Positions 10,501 through 17,634 of a stretch of DNA of 64,000 bases are shown piece after piece; position 1 is the stretch's first letter, and each line of letters opens with the position of its first letter. The notes under the pieces were generated by a model. It did not search any database and was not told the DNA's origin. It saw only the letters and a list, made by a program, of their open reading frames with translations. Location: assembly GCA_965644315.1 (NCBI GenBank), contig CBFFRQ010000089.1, forward strand, positions 558,001 through 622,000. The letters are read 5' to 3'. This DNA is from Caecitellus pseudoparvulus. Its lineage: Eukaryota > Bigyra: Bicosoecida. The position numbers and the translations under genes are program-made.

Positions 10501-12223
10501 AGCAAAGAACTCCCAGAACTCCAAAAGCAACTAAAAACTGCAGAGATGGGAAGGGGCGCGGAGCCAGGCCGACGATTGCCACCCACGGGGAGTAGTGTGA
10601 GAGAGTTGCCTCATTGGCGTACCCATCCGCCCGCACTGACGGCTGGCCGAAGGCTGCAGGCTGCAGGACCAACGCGGCTGCGGCGGCAGCCCATTGAACC
10701 AAGATGATACATGCTGTGTAGGCAATCGCCCACTTAAAGCGGGCTTTCGGCCTTTGATAGTCCTCCGCCACCGAGAGCGAAACACAGGTCCACGCAGCAA
10801 AGGCCAGCAGCGGCAACATGAGCAGGCAAGGGGTCGTGAGAGCCCATGCCAGGATGCTTGCCACTACAATGCCAACACCTGTCCGCCCAGAGAGTGCCTC
10901 GCTAGCAAAGTCTGCAGTGCCCTGATACACCTGAGAGGCTGCTGCTTTGAACCCGCGCGACATGTCCATGAACTGAGCGTGAAAATCTTCGCTGTGCTCC
11001 TGTGCCTGAGCCATCGCCGCCGCTGCAGCTGACTTGAGCAACACAGCTCGTACAGGAGCTGAAGACGGCAAACTCCGGGGTCGTGCAGTTGGCGTGGCCG
11101 AAGCTGCAGCAGCCGCCCCACTTTCAGCGACCAGACCTTCGGCCTTCGTCCCCATTCGGGGGGAAGGCGTGCCTGGCAGCGCCCGCACCCTGGGCCTCCC
11201 CCGCTTCTTTCTGCGAGACACAACACCTCTACTGGCTTCCTGCTCCAGGCTTGCACAGCAAGTGCAAGCCAGCAGCACGGACACTGTGGTCGCGTAGCTG
11301 ATCCAGGGCGTGTCGGCCAGAGCCGCGGCCGTGTGGGGCAAGCCCAGCATGAGCCCCGTGTCCGCCCATGACGATGGCGCTAGCTGCCAGACACTATGTG
11401 CTGTCGCCAGCAGGTACAGGTAGCCCAGGAGCAGTCGGACCTCGAGGATCTGAGCTGGTTTGGCCCGGCGGCGCCAAAACCAAGCACCCAACAGGACTGA
11501 CCGCCGTGCAGGGTCCGTGGCCCAGCGCATGGCACAGAACGTTCCGTACAGGAACAAAGGCGCTGTGGTTATGCTGGGCAGGAACACAACAGTGGCTATG
11601 GTGGTGAGAATGGTCCCGAATGCTGCCAATACACCGTGTGCGAAGAACTGCCGCCAGCGTTCACGCATCTGCCAGGCTGAGGGCGGTTTGAAGTGGGACA
11701 CCAAGACAGCTGCCGTGAAAATCAGTGCATCAAGTGACGCTGCCGCAACGAGCTGGCCAATGGCCACTGAGTCGCTTGCAGTGGTGTCAGACTTGTCGGA
11801 CAGCAAGGGACCGATCAGCAACGTGAAGAGCCTGCGCGTGGGAAGGCCTCCAGGCAATTCCCGTGCAAGGATTTGCACGATGACTTCGAAGAGCAGGAAG
11901 CCCAGGGATGCCGCCGCTAAGACGTAGAACAGCGCAACCGGTGCCGGGTGTCCCGGCCGGCTGCACGGCTGCGCCAGAGTGGGGGAGTGCAGCAGGGTCG
12001 CCAGGAACCCCAGGCATGCAAGCACGCCCCCGAGGGAGCCTGCCGTGATCAGTGCGCGCAGCAGCAAGAGTAAACGTATGCACCAAATGGATACATGGCC
12101 GGTGCACGCCACTGCGGCAGAAGGGCGAGGCAGCCTCGCCATGCCTCGATTGCGGAGTTTGAGCAAGGGGGGAGCAGCCGGCCCCAGGGCACAGGCAATG
12201 GGCCTGCGCAGGTGGCGGGGCAA
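1592..12223 (-). CDS. PIEZO: PIEZO-family mechanosensitive cation channel, 3543 aa, with an FN3 insert
   Basis: A trimeric, many-pass membrane channel opened by membrane tension. The best evidence is the C-terminal third: the anchor motif PFLLELRALLDW near residue 3064 fits the family pattern PFxxE(x6)W. It is followed by an extracellular cap-like region (about 3150-3440), a last transmembrane helix near 3450 and a cytosolic end containing LRSPTILLRIT, as in animal and plant PIEZOs. The N-terminal part repeats multi-helix units with D-[LI]-I-H-A-x-Y-L elements. Length is well above the usual 2500-2900. Extra material includes an FN3-like domain at about 2163-2275 and cysteine-rich clusters near 955-970, 2841 and 2875. 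The whole 10.6-kb gene reads without an intron. The first Met is used; Met28 is an alternative. The 262-base gap to MTR4 acts as a divergent promoter region. AATGCA lies 36 bases after the stop. Confidence 0.9.
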   Translation of the reverse strand: MPRHLRRPIACALGPAAPPLLKLRNRGMARLPRPSAAVACTGHVSIWCIRLLLLLRALITAGSLGGVLACLGFLATLLHSPTLAQPCSRPGHPAPVALFYVLAAASLGFLLFEVIVQILARELPGGLPTRRLFTLLIGPLLSDKSDTTASDSVAIGQLVAAASLDALIFTAAVLVSHFKPPSAWQMRERWRQFFAHGVLAAFGTILTTIATVVFLPSITTAPLFLYGTFCAMRWATDPARRSVLLGAWFWRRRAKPAQILEVRLLLGYLYLLATAHSVWQLAPSSWADTGLMLGLPHTAAALADTPWISYATTVSVLLACTCCASLEQEASRGVVSRRKKRGRPRVRALPGTPSPRMGTKAEGLVAESGAAAAASATPTARPRSLPSSAPVRAVLLKSAAAAAMAQAQEHSEDFHAQFMDMSRGFKAAASQVYQGTADFASEALSGRTGVGIVVASILAWALTTPCLLMLPLLAFAAWTCVSLSVAEDYQRPKARFKWAIAYTACIILVQWAAAAAALVLQPAAFGQPSVRADGYANEATLSHYSPWVAIVGLAPRPFPSLQFLVAFGVLGVLCLFYKLTQVRQKSRSAASQASSSSGGLQSTESLSRPRTESEDSFYSADLTTAKGCSLWLHAFFIWGKGALRLGLTFLRESSYVLVLVVLYVLTLGQVDIIHAVYLLMFVVALASPVYRRRYWRVLVAYTALAVLVTFTWHCVAFQASPSSSRLPSWILANKAVPGNHGPPPLWNNSVASHCLLLALSAVQLAQYEAEQSDEYREHMASLLQKVTWLRHLLLFLASIQLHYGLYAAFIGMLLLVTFPPVDVPSVLTQILGLLVLGVHLAQGTSLRNAGSKDEAFDRLQRLRGGVALLALLQALIFAAQYLFQFPGVKSFVEDQIYKNGWVTVQEAGFSTYDGSTLYIAFLDNVAMLILLLVQLRSIDKALNSNEDDLDRCITRCCRVLCCCCTRSHSPRPPTRQRSVEYVALTDAQLTPAASSDLHPAPLSLQGDSGRVLPSTRSTRRASPKRFEWQRQQQARGLADMHGVAQEATARTEDASDACSSSGSQDDDHAACSARSCHSCCSAFALAAQYMYTAVYRHTLKAMFYHSGKVTLAAAFVAAAWQPTAWGAVCLLMAMFCTVTMVYRTDRSTWHCLERLPCLSRDSVCCRWCQRTCPTLAVLCGIRHHRHDAITTRLVHFQHTLSVHGDLQVSVEEVSPHTVLDVAAVEDASAAHAEVQGRLQMLHYESRQRSDQRRLMRRAGVSEAEVEATVPSSDSSLSEAQAALYAEAEALVTKMRAANLPRRPYRDVWAPFAVWAALGATVRYIFQFSFARSGRVVPAANLATAAALGLPSLPRADVNGTLAPFPTDLESAAGMAFLHSMWSSVVGPPLLLLLAAAIQRISHDFEADVLRWEAAESDGQESNGLSLAIQIENIVGLSHKWLSVAGGLLKEAPAASSPGLQAAAVQTPATEGHSLRFTGNRHAALGHRSIVMRLELGPTAIEKLAPRGMETQLHRQDDASIAADIEAQGIPSAVPQPEPGVEMVHSGDEQPHMPVRRPALASSSTAGVAQQPAESAEERALAARAKVTCCMGTAKVLRLYSASILHCATCVALVLAALLHLDAFSLVYMVCFAIIQAPWWPLRILRTAVWHALVLTTCAITAMHYLGAVAWPSVIKGRLSQSWPWSSGGEWEYYFGSGSAVVGWTVLADCAVLLFASLTKKQWVHSQRRLKLHAAFLGRWSSSSGACCGVGESEFQRRAMSRHLSDLYPTYRRRVTEFSPQRRASAQGYTDGWLQCYRATLLLIVLRRWRTAVVREQLTARVYAEKLAAELLKVLPRGADLPRSAGEAAAVPTGLGGEEVVPPPPTADLPLLRVDSDEGTDLKAPLPLDVLAEVVDRVHAGAALRQLTGQCPDIELDSSDGLASAWDAAQYFVARYSIYAVLLCLFLIVTLQEHQDLIHAGYLAFNLWFLYRPSKLMQHGNVYLRWLRLYNFVVILAQVLYQMPIFEPPPHACVGRGTCFSWQIMLGLQKLRVVSVPGAADCISFGSMHASTADNRHCPSPFNWSNGLMPSLIVMVLGMWQSFVFDSSAYKCVLAHVEREVKLAGIRAEVEELLEVSWRSHAKEKAARVAVKRKERLRNLVARVTKWENMLAGEDVGVAVDPDGRPLWPPPPPRDVRVELLSPTEVRVSWKPPVGYDSDEEGGHDAQRLKYCVAVERQGKVLFGDFKRSPWTRPGAGFVELRGMLPLFAYEIKVVARSSAGAGAFCDSIVFCLPSKESSEEAFPVTVSATHAFPGAWEGAGQAAVAVEIQGEGDEGVDGAGRDSTQGSGEGADSVGELPVRPPGHVPLSRRSTSGRRLIRASQGSFGGVSPSHSSSWSEQSPLSTSPKRAETPAPRAVPTRLTVASKAELLSLLQQRVDPLVEYPADCRMGDARRDASDFTLQNATPLPPKMTVREAVAASPTVGGALGCVVDMDWPRREEGLEPEDESADPACCCVACDSCLSGTGSSVASIYTFLHWVLEAVADWALGRLGPAVDRTLFLRPIGRFRHNLRAIGLVDWRLDTATSMEDMLALRLRWKCMFAVHLAILGVLSNTGTIVGLAICINTLVYASALSVSVMLAYLLCIGWQYPRPHALAWDILIIYMLLVFAIKFVAQLPAFCLQLHATSSGFYWHWAAFASCEGSGLPDFKSAQQFVQPTDIVGVSKLGAAYGGPGFFAGVLWDFILIGALLLHKAVLKIKGLWLVQRGTLGTAAHVHILAAHIEGNNASDAGGASSDSSGDSMDDRDATGSFFSGAESDETDTALAIQTYPSERESAKASLQEPLLPGAETKHQAGEAGSPGYCCCCSCACCSPEAQQHQATMKHSHDEVDDASCACCASCAGESKACLTGYAAAVLDPDALDPPKPGRDLYLWTFIVQFITLIFVMVAFNQISDAGGAGGISQELAYNQLSPSMVVAVLGIVVWMVVERLGFLLRSLMIKVILQVALVLSLHVVFFFTDPLTKNVPLSGNPASLFAYLLLLSYFLLGCLQIYWGYGRHPPQNSIFDASRAHKHVFPFNIFVTIFLSVPFLLELRALLDWVSTRTSLDVFQWLRLHNVETLLLENQTKAAHRKHYSEYVRGQEPRAFCCEKCCSGVVLFLALTSVILLPLVLFSGLNPTLQKNFVEGATVQVSLKGPGNTYTLFSSSQVQFLQKASSLGGYWARVVDSNSRAGVRNAVTPAQRKDAQLLTLYPFSASEWTVNPPTVSNLLGVLSGCSNQTLNATLQIEYTFTRPAPVDNAEATSTSSTQLTAEHCGELLNTVQAAFSAPEYAWQVPFKSNMTLISDTYPMVLRLPGASDPFPISTNHRTLGLRLFRDTSLSPRAGLNPSLGNVCAAQVAAGSGGMPTACRAAQPKPAALGVSLWWAVTNEDGQVVDPSSGLMPPRAGADVSGLGLQFSLVSDELPPQIITQALGASGILAMYLTIVLTVGRMARTSLAPRVEDAIYSDMPQCDALQELVEGVAVSRTESYPGHLRDEARLFHVLLKLLRSPTILLRITADPDEE

Positions 12224-12392
12224 CGATGCGGTGTGATAGTACTTTCACACGATCTGGTCCACGTTCCCTTGGGGTCGGGGTTTTGTGCCAAGCCGTGCCG
12301 TGCGTGGGTGTCGCAGAGCGCAGGAGTCTACCTGATCGACGGTCTGGAGGAAATGGAATCAACAGTTGGACACACCGCCCCAAACCAAAAAC

Positions 12393-12404
12393 TGCACGGA
12401 AATT
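12393..12404 (+). promoter_or_regulatory. TGCACGGAAATT motif between PIEZO and MTR4
   Basis: Variant of the recurrent motif with two extra bases, 82-93 bases before the MTR4 ATG in the 262-base divergent promoter shared with PIEZO. Confidence 0.3.
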
Positions 12405-12485
12405 CTCCGCATGGCATATGTTTGCTGTTTAGAGTGCAGCGCTGCGCGACTAGAACGCACTTGACCGAGGAGGCGCCTTGCAGAG

Positions 12486-15400
12486 ATGGAGTTGGACGAC
12501 CTGTTTGGCTCTGTGAATGCCACGGCGCTGCCAGCGTCAACACCTGGTGGGGGGAAGAAGCGACCCCGATCAAAGGAAGCTACAGCAGACTTGGCCACCA
12601 CTCCTGCTGCGGCTGCGAAGATTCCTCGTCAGGACGGGGAGCAAGTCGACAAGTCCACAAGCCGAACAGAAGCAATTTCCGCAGGGGCCGCTCCGGCGCT
12701 GGAGAACCCTGACGGGGCAGGAGAACATGATGCCGCAGGTGGTGGTGATGCTGCGGAAAAGACACTGGGTCCGATGTCCAAGGCCACCGTGACAGCAGTG
12801 TCTCGCCCAGGGGGGGACAGCTCCAACCCGGCGGCGGCTGCTGGGGCTGGTGCTGGCGGCGAGGCGCAAGGCGGACCCCACACAGAGGAGGAGGCTGGCG
12901 GCTCCCAGCGCCCTCCTGCGAAGACGTACCCCTTCACACTGGACCCATTTCAAGCGCAAAGTATTGCTGCGCTGGAGGCAAATGAGTCTGTGCTGGTGTC
13001 CGCCCACACTAGTGCCGGCAAGACGGTGGTGGCGGAGTATGCCATCGCCATGGCGCTGCGGGACAAGCAGCGTGTGATCTACACATCCCCCATCAAAGCC
13101 TTGTCAAATCAAAAGTACAGAGATCTGTATGAAGAGTTCTCAGACGTGGGCCTCATGACTGGCGACGTGACTATCAACCCACACGCGTCCTGCCTTGTGA
13201 TGACCACGGAGATCTTGCGGTCCATGCTGTACCGCGGTAGCGAAGTGGTGAGGGAAGTGAAGTGGGTGGTATACGATGAGATCCATTACATGCGGGACAA
13301 GGAGCGTGGCGTGGTGTGGGAGGAGAGCATTGTCATGCTGCCCAACACAGTGCGCTTCGTGTTCCTCTCAGCCACCATCCCCAACGCCAGCGAGTTTGCG
13401 GACTGGATCGCGAGCGTGAAGCACCAGACATGCCACGTGGTGCACACAGAGTACCGCCCGACCCCGCTGGAGCACTACCTCTTCCCCTCTGGTGGCGATG
13501 GTGTCTTCATGGTGGTGGACAACAAGGGCAAATTCTTAGAGGGCAACTTCGCCAAGGCAATGGCATTGCTGACGGAGGGGGACGATGACCCAGTCGCGTC
13601 GGCGCTGATGGAGAGCAAGGGCAAGAAGAAGGGCAAGAAGAAGGGCGCTTCATCAGCGGGGCAGAGCGACCTCTTCCGCGTCGTGAAGATGATCATGGAG
13701 CGCAAGTATGACCCAGTCATCATCTTCTCCTTCTCCAAGCGGGAGTGCGAGTCGTATGCCATGCAGCTGTCCAAGTTGGACTTCACTACTGACGAAGAGA
13801 AGGCCCTCATCGAGCAGGTATTCTCGAACGCCATCGCATCCCTCAGCGAAGACGACCGCACACTGCCCCAGGTGCACGCTATCCTCCCCCTGCTCAAGCG
13901 TGGTATCGGCATTCACCATGGTGGCCTGCTGCCTATCCTCAAAGAAGTCATTGAGATCTTGTTTGGAGAAAGTCTGGTCAAAGTGCTGCTTGCAACTGAG
14001 ACTTTCGCCATGGGCATCAACATGCCGGCTAAGACCGTCATCTTCACGGCGCTGCGCAAGTTCGACGGCGAACAAACGCGTCTCGTCTCAGCGGGCGAGT
14101 ACATCCAGATGTCTGGGCGTGCTGGGCGGCGTGGCTTGGATACACGCGGCCTGGTCATCCAAATGATCGGTGAGAAGATGGACACAGCACAAGCCAAGAG
14201 CCTCCTGCTCGGCAAGGCAGACCCCCTGAACTCATCCTTTCACCTGGGGTACAACATGCTCCTGAACCTCATGCGTGTGGAAGATGCAGACCCGCAGCGC
14301 ATTATGACCAAGTCCTTCCACCAGTTCCAGTCCGAACGAGCAGCCCCGGAGATCGAGGCAAAGATCGCCGATCTCACTGCCCAGGCGGCACAGGAGAGCG
14401 GCATCCCTCCTGAGCATGCTGAAGCTGTGGCTGAGTACTTCACCATGGGGCAGCAACTGGACACCATGGCACAGCAGCTGCGCACACTGGTCATTCAGCC
14501 CAAGCATGTTGCGCGTTTCCTGGCCCCAGGCAGGCTTGTGCGCGTGCAGGATGGCGAAGTGGATTGGGGCTGGGGTATCTTCGTCAGCCACTCCGTAGTG
14601 CTGGGGCGCCGCCGCAAACCCCACCCCACAGCCGCAGAGATGGCCACTGCGTCAGCTGCAGACGTCATTTTAGACCTGCTGCTTCTGTGTGACGCCCGTG
14701 GGGATGTGTCATCAGGCGGAGCGGCAGCCGCGAACCGCAAGGCCAAGCCTGAGCCGTGCCCGCCTGCTGTCGCCGCACGAGGCGGCGGGGACATGCGCGT
14801 GGTCCCTGTGCAGCTGACCGCAGTGCATGGCCTGTCCAGTGTGCGCCTGATCTTGCCACGTGACATCCGCCCGCCGCGCGTGAGAAAGGAGCTGCAAGCC
14901 AAGCTGGGCCAGGCCATGAAGCGCTTCAGCCACGAACCCCCCATGCTGGACCCTGTCGCAGACATGCACATCTCAGAGGGCGGCGTGGCGGATCTCGTGG
15001 CGGGCATTGCCTCCTTGACCGCTGAGCGGGCCATCACACCCCTCGCCAAGATGACGGCCACCCAACGTCACAACCTACTGCAGGTGCACGAAGACAACCT
15101 GGAGCGAGCTGGCGAGATCAAGTACCTGAAGAAGGTGCTGGCGGACACTCGCAGTCTGGTGATGAAGGACACACTCAAACGCATGCAGCGCGTGCTGCGA
15201 CGCTTGGGCCACACAGACGCGGCAGGAGTTGTGCAGGTCAAGGGCCGCGTTGCCGCCGGAATCAACACCGCAGACGAGTTGGTGGTCACAGAACTCGTTT
15301 TCAACGGAGCCTTCAACGACCTGGACGCCGCGCAGACGGCGGCCCTCCTGTCTTGCCTCGTCTACACTGAGCACGGAGATGTCGCAGATTCATCCCTGCC

Positions 15401-15755
15401 GGACACGCTGTCTGGCCCCCTGACCACCTTGCGGGAGACGGCACGCCGCGTGGCCACGGTGTCCGCAGATGCCAAGCTGGAAGTGGACGTGGAGGAGTAC
15501 GTGGAGCACTTCAAATGTGACATGATGGAGGTCGTGTACGCGTGGACCAAGGGCAGCAAGTTCGCCGACATCTGTGCGCTGACCAAGGTGTTCGAGGGCT
15601 CTGTCATCCGGGTTATCCGCCGCCTGGAAGAGTTGTTGCGGCAGCTGGCAGACGCAAGCAAGAGCGTTGGTGAGCTCACCCTACACGACAAGTTCCTGGC
15701 CGCTGCGAAAGCTATCCGACGTGACATCATCTTTGCGGCCTCGCTGTATTTGTAG
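12486..15755 (+). CDS. MTR4: MTR4/SKI2-type DExH RNA helicase of the nuclear exosome
   Basis: ATP-dependent 3'-5' RNA helicase that feeds substrates to the nuclear exosome, for example in 5.8S rRNA maturation and RNA surveillance. The protein has 1089 residues. Residues 1-150 are low-complexity Gly/Ala/Glu-rich. Motif I AHTSAGKT is at 173-180, the DEIH box at 264-267, SATIPN follows, and motif VI QMSGRAGRRG starts at 541. An arch/KOW insertion follows (about 590-850). The C-terminal DSHCT domain ends with RRDIIFAASLYL, the hallmark ending of MTR4/SKI2. Retention of the arch and the ending favour MTR4 over SKI2. It has no intron. AATGCA starts three bases after the stop, and the convergent isochorismatase gene ends 15 bases away. 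RRP36 and MAK16 nearby also serve ribosome assembly. Confidence 0.95.
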   Translation: MELDDLFGSVNATALPASTPGGGKKRPRSKEATADLATTPAAAAKIPRQDGEQVDKSTSRTEAISAGAAPALENPDGAGEHDAAGGGDAAEKTLGPMSKATVTAVSRPGGDSSNPAAAAGAGAGGEAQGGPHTEEEAGGSQRPPAKTYPFTLDPFQAQSIAALEANESVLVSAHTSAGKTVVAEYAIAMALRDKQRVIYTSPIKALSNQKYRDLYEEFSDVGLMTGDVTINPHASCLVMTTEILRSMLYRGSEVVREVKWVVYDEIHYMRDKERGVVWEESIVMLPNTVRFVFLSATIPNASEFADWIASVKHQTCHVVHTEYRPTPLEHYLFPSGGDGVFMVVDNKGKFLEGNFAKAMALLTEGDDDPVASALMESKGKKKGKKKGASSAGQSDLFRVVKMIMERKYDPVIIFSFSKRECESYAMQLSKLDFTTDEEKALIEQVFSNAIASLSEDDRTLPQVHAILPLLKRGIGIHHGGLLPILKEVIEILFGESLVKVLLATETFAMGINMPAKTVIFTALRKFDGEQTRLVSAGEYIQMSGRAGRRGLDTRGLVIQMIGEKMDTAQAKSLLLGKADPLNSSFHLGYNMLLNLMRVEDADPQRIMTKSFHQFQSERAAPEIEAKIADLTAQAAQESGIPPEHAEAVAEYFTMGQQLDTMAQQLRTLVIQPKHVARFLAPGRLVRVQDGEVDWGWGIFVSHSVVLGRRRKPHPTAAEMATASAADVILDLLLLCDARGDVSSGGAAAANRKAKPEPCPPAVAARGGGDMRVVPVQLTAVHGLSSVRLILPRDIRPPRVRKELQAKLGQAMKRFSHEPPMLDPVADMHISEGGVADLVAGIASLTAERAITPLAKMTATQRHNLLQVHEDNLERAGEIKYLKKVLADTRSLVMKDTLKRMQRVLRRLGHTDAAGVVQVKGRVAAGINTADELVVTELVFNGAFNDLDAAQTAALLSCLVYTEHGDVADSSLPDTLSGPLTTLRETARRVATVSADAKLEVDVEEYVEHFKCDMMEVVYAWTKGSKFADICALTKVFEGSVIRVIRRLEELLRQLADASKSVGELTLHDKFLAAAKAIRRDIIFAASLYL

Positions 15756-15757
15756 GC

Positions 15758-15763
15758 AATGCA
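15758..15763 (+). terminator. AATGCA after MTR4 stop
   Basis: Candidate polyadenylation hexamer two bases past the TAG, inside the 15-base gap to the convergent isochorismatase gene. See the AATGCA finding. Confidence 0.3.
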
Positions 15764-15770
15764 CAGGTGC

Positions 15771-16554
15771 TCAGCGTCCCCCATTCGGCATGCCGAGGCT
15801 GCCGGGGGTGGCAGCATGTCCCTTGATGTGCTTCAGCACACTGCGGAAGGACGGGTGAGTCGCACCACCCATCAAGCTGAACATGACCGACTCAACAGTG
15901 GTCAGGTATGCCCCACTTTGAGCCATGCGCTGCAAGGGTGCGAAGAGAGGGTGCAGGGTCACCTCGGCGTGGTGCGGAAATTGCACCGCCGCCACTCACA
16001 TGCAACGCTCCATCTCGATCTGTCTGTCGCTGCGACGACACCGCATCCACGACCACGTGCACGTCAATGCCTTGTTCCATGAGGTCCAGTGCTGTCTGCT
16101 GCACACAGACGTGTGCTTCTATCCCCGTCAACACGACAGACCTCAACGCTGCCCCGCCTGCGGCCTCGATCACACTCTCAGACACCATGGAGAAGTCCGT
16201 CTTCTCAATCACAGGGCAAGCTGACCCAGCCACGCTCAGAATTTCGTCAACTGTATTGCCAAATGTCCTTGGTACTTGCTCAGTGATGACTGCTGGGCGC
16301 ATGCCCATGTCTCGGGTGGCGTTGATCAGGGTGTTGGTGTTGGCAACAAGCGAAGGAAACTCATGAATCAGGGGTGCAAACACCTTCTGGATGTCACACA
16401 CAAACAGAGCTGTGCTGTCTACTTGCAGCTTGCCGATGCCCTGCTTGGCGCTCCCAAGGGCCGCTGCTCTGGCACTGGCGCGTGAAAGCATGCCGACTGG
16501 TGTTGGGCGCCCGTCGCACACTGAGGAGGAGCCAGGCTTTGCAGAGAGCCACAC
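15771..16554 (-). CDS. Isochorismatase-domain hydrolase (ISOC1/ISOC2-like), two exons
   Basis: Cysteine hydrolase fold of the isochorismatase superfamily; the eukaryotic ISOC branch has no settled substrate. Exons are 16554-16000 and 15929-15771, joined in phase 0 by a GT-AG intron of 70 bases, giving 237 residues. FVCDIQ supplies the catalytic Asp, EKTDFSM the Lys and GIEAHVCVQ the nucleophile Cys150. The splice restores the family stretch DRxxALxRMxQSGAYL. A start at Met22 (16491) would give an N-terminus rich in Arg, Ala and Ser that looks like a mitochondrial targeting peptide, so either start is possible. The single intron contains GGTGCGGAAATTGCACC on the opposite strand. The gene converges on MTR4 with only 15 bases between stops, so the 3' UTRs must overlap. 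Confidence 0.85.
15972..15983 (+). promoter_or_regulatory. GTGCGGAAATTG motif in isochorismatase intron
   Basis: Best match to the recurrent motif. It sits inside a short dyad (GGTGC...GCACC, 15971-15987) in the only intron of the isochorismatase gene, antisense to that gene. Confidence 0.3.
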
Positions 16555-16713
16555 AATTCAGCTTGAGATTGAATGTGCAACTACGTTCTCGGGTGCATTG
16601 AGGAGTTTTCATTTGCAAGCGTGTGTTGACTGCGGCTGAGAGCTGACCAAGCGCAACGTGATTGGCGGCTACACACTCTGAGGCTGTCCGGCGCGCGCCT
16701 CGCACAGCCAAGA

Positions 16714-17301
16714 TCACCCGCGGCCCTGCTGAAATAGGAACAGTGCAGCTGATAGCAGAAGCGCTGCTCCACTGACAAGCGTCCCAGCTGCACCACAGGC
16801 GATGCGAGAAGTTCGCCAGTCATCCTCGTTGGTGGCCCAGCGACCGCAGGCGCTGGCAGTGCAATAACTCTTCCAATACTCAGCATAGTCAAGGCAATAT
16901 CCAGTGCGGCGGCAGAGGTAGGTGTTGGGATTCCGGCACTTGAATGTGAAGTACCCGGCTCGCTTCAGCTTCTGGCAGTCACACGGTGGGTCCGCCGACG
17001 CTTGCTGCCGGTCCACCCGCGCCGCGAACTCTTGGCAAGGACCCTTGCAAGTCGCTTCGAAAATGTCATGCTCAGATGGTGGCCCGAACCGCATGGACGC
17101 CAGCTTCCTCATCGCTTCGTCACACCTTGCCTCCGCTTCCAGCAGGCCATTGCTCAACTCGTAGTCCAAACTAACCATGTAGTTGGAGACGTCACACCCA
17201 CCCGTGTCTGCTGTGAGGAAGGGCTCTGTGGTGTTCTGGCCCCTCACACGCATGTTGCTGGCACTGAGCAGCAAGATGCAGGCAATGCTGAGAAGCCTCA
17301 T
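16714..17301 (-). CDS. Secreted or membrane-anchored cysteine-rich protein, family unknown
   Basis: I do not recognise this family. The start is taken at 17301 because the protein then opens with a typical signal peptide (MRLLSIACILLLSAS); an upstream in-frame Met at 17367 would add 22 basic residues in front of it. The mature part of about 140 residues contains more than ten cysteines, in CKGPC, CDCQK and single spacings, and several aromatic residues, suggesting a disulfide-bonded extracellular module. A hydrophobic C-terminal segment of about 20 residues ends in QQGRG, so the protein is either a type I membrane protein or GPI-anchored. One NxT site (QNTT) follows the signal peptide. There is no intron. 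AATGCA on the coding strand lies about 115 bases after the stop. Confidence 0.65.
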   Translation of the reverse strand: MRLLSIACILLLSASNMRVRGQNTTEPFLTADTGGCDVSNYMVSLDYELSNGLLEAEARCDEAMRKLASMRFGPPSEHDIFEATCKGPCQEFAARVDRQQASADPPCDCQKLKRAGYFTFKCRNPNTYLCRRTGYCLDYAEYWKSYCTASACGRWATNEDDWRTSRIACGAAGTLVSGAALLLSAALFLFQQGRG

Positions 17302-17634
17302 GCTTCTGAAACGCTCACGCAACGCAGCGCTTGCCCCAACCTTGATAGAGGGTGAGAAGAGCCGCAAAACCAGTTCAGCACGGGTGCAGACGAATGCCCT
17401 CAGCGATCAGAACTGTGCGACCTCCCCCCAGCCAAAGCACTACAGTCTCGTGGTGCTGGTCTGCAGTGGCTGGCACTCGGACGGCGCTTTCTTCACTTAG
17501 GAACTTAACCGGGAGGATTCCTGCACGCCCAGAAGCGAAGAAGTGGTGTGTGAATCCCTAAAAGAGGTCTATGATCCAAACGAACCTGTGTGATGATGCA
17601 AGTGGCAGAGTATGCATTCTCCATTTTGCTATTG

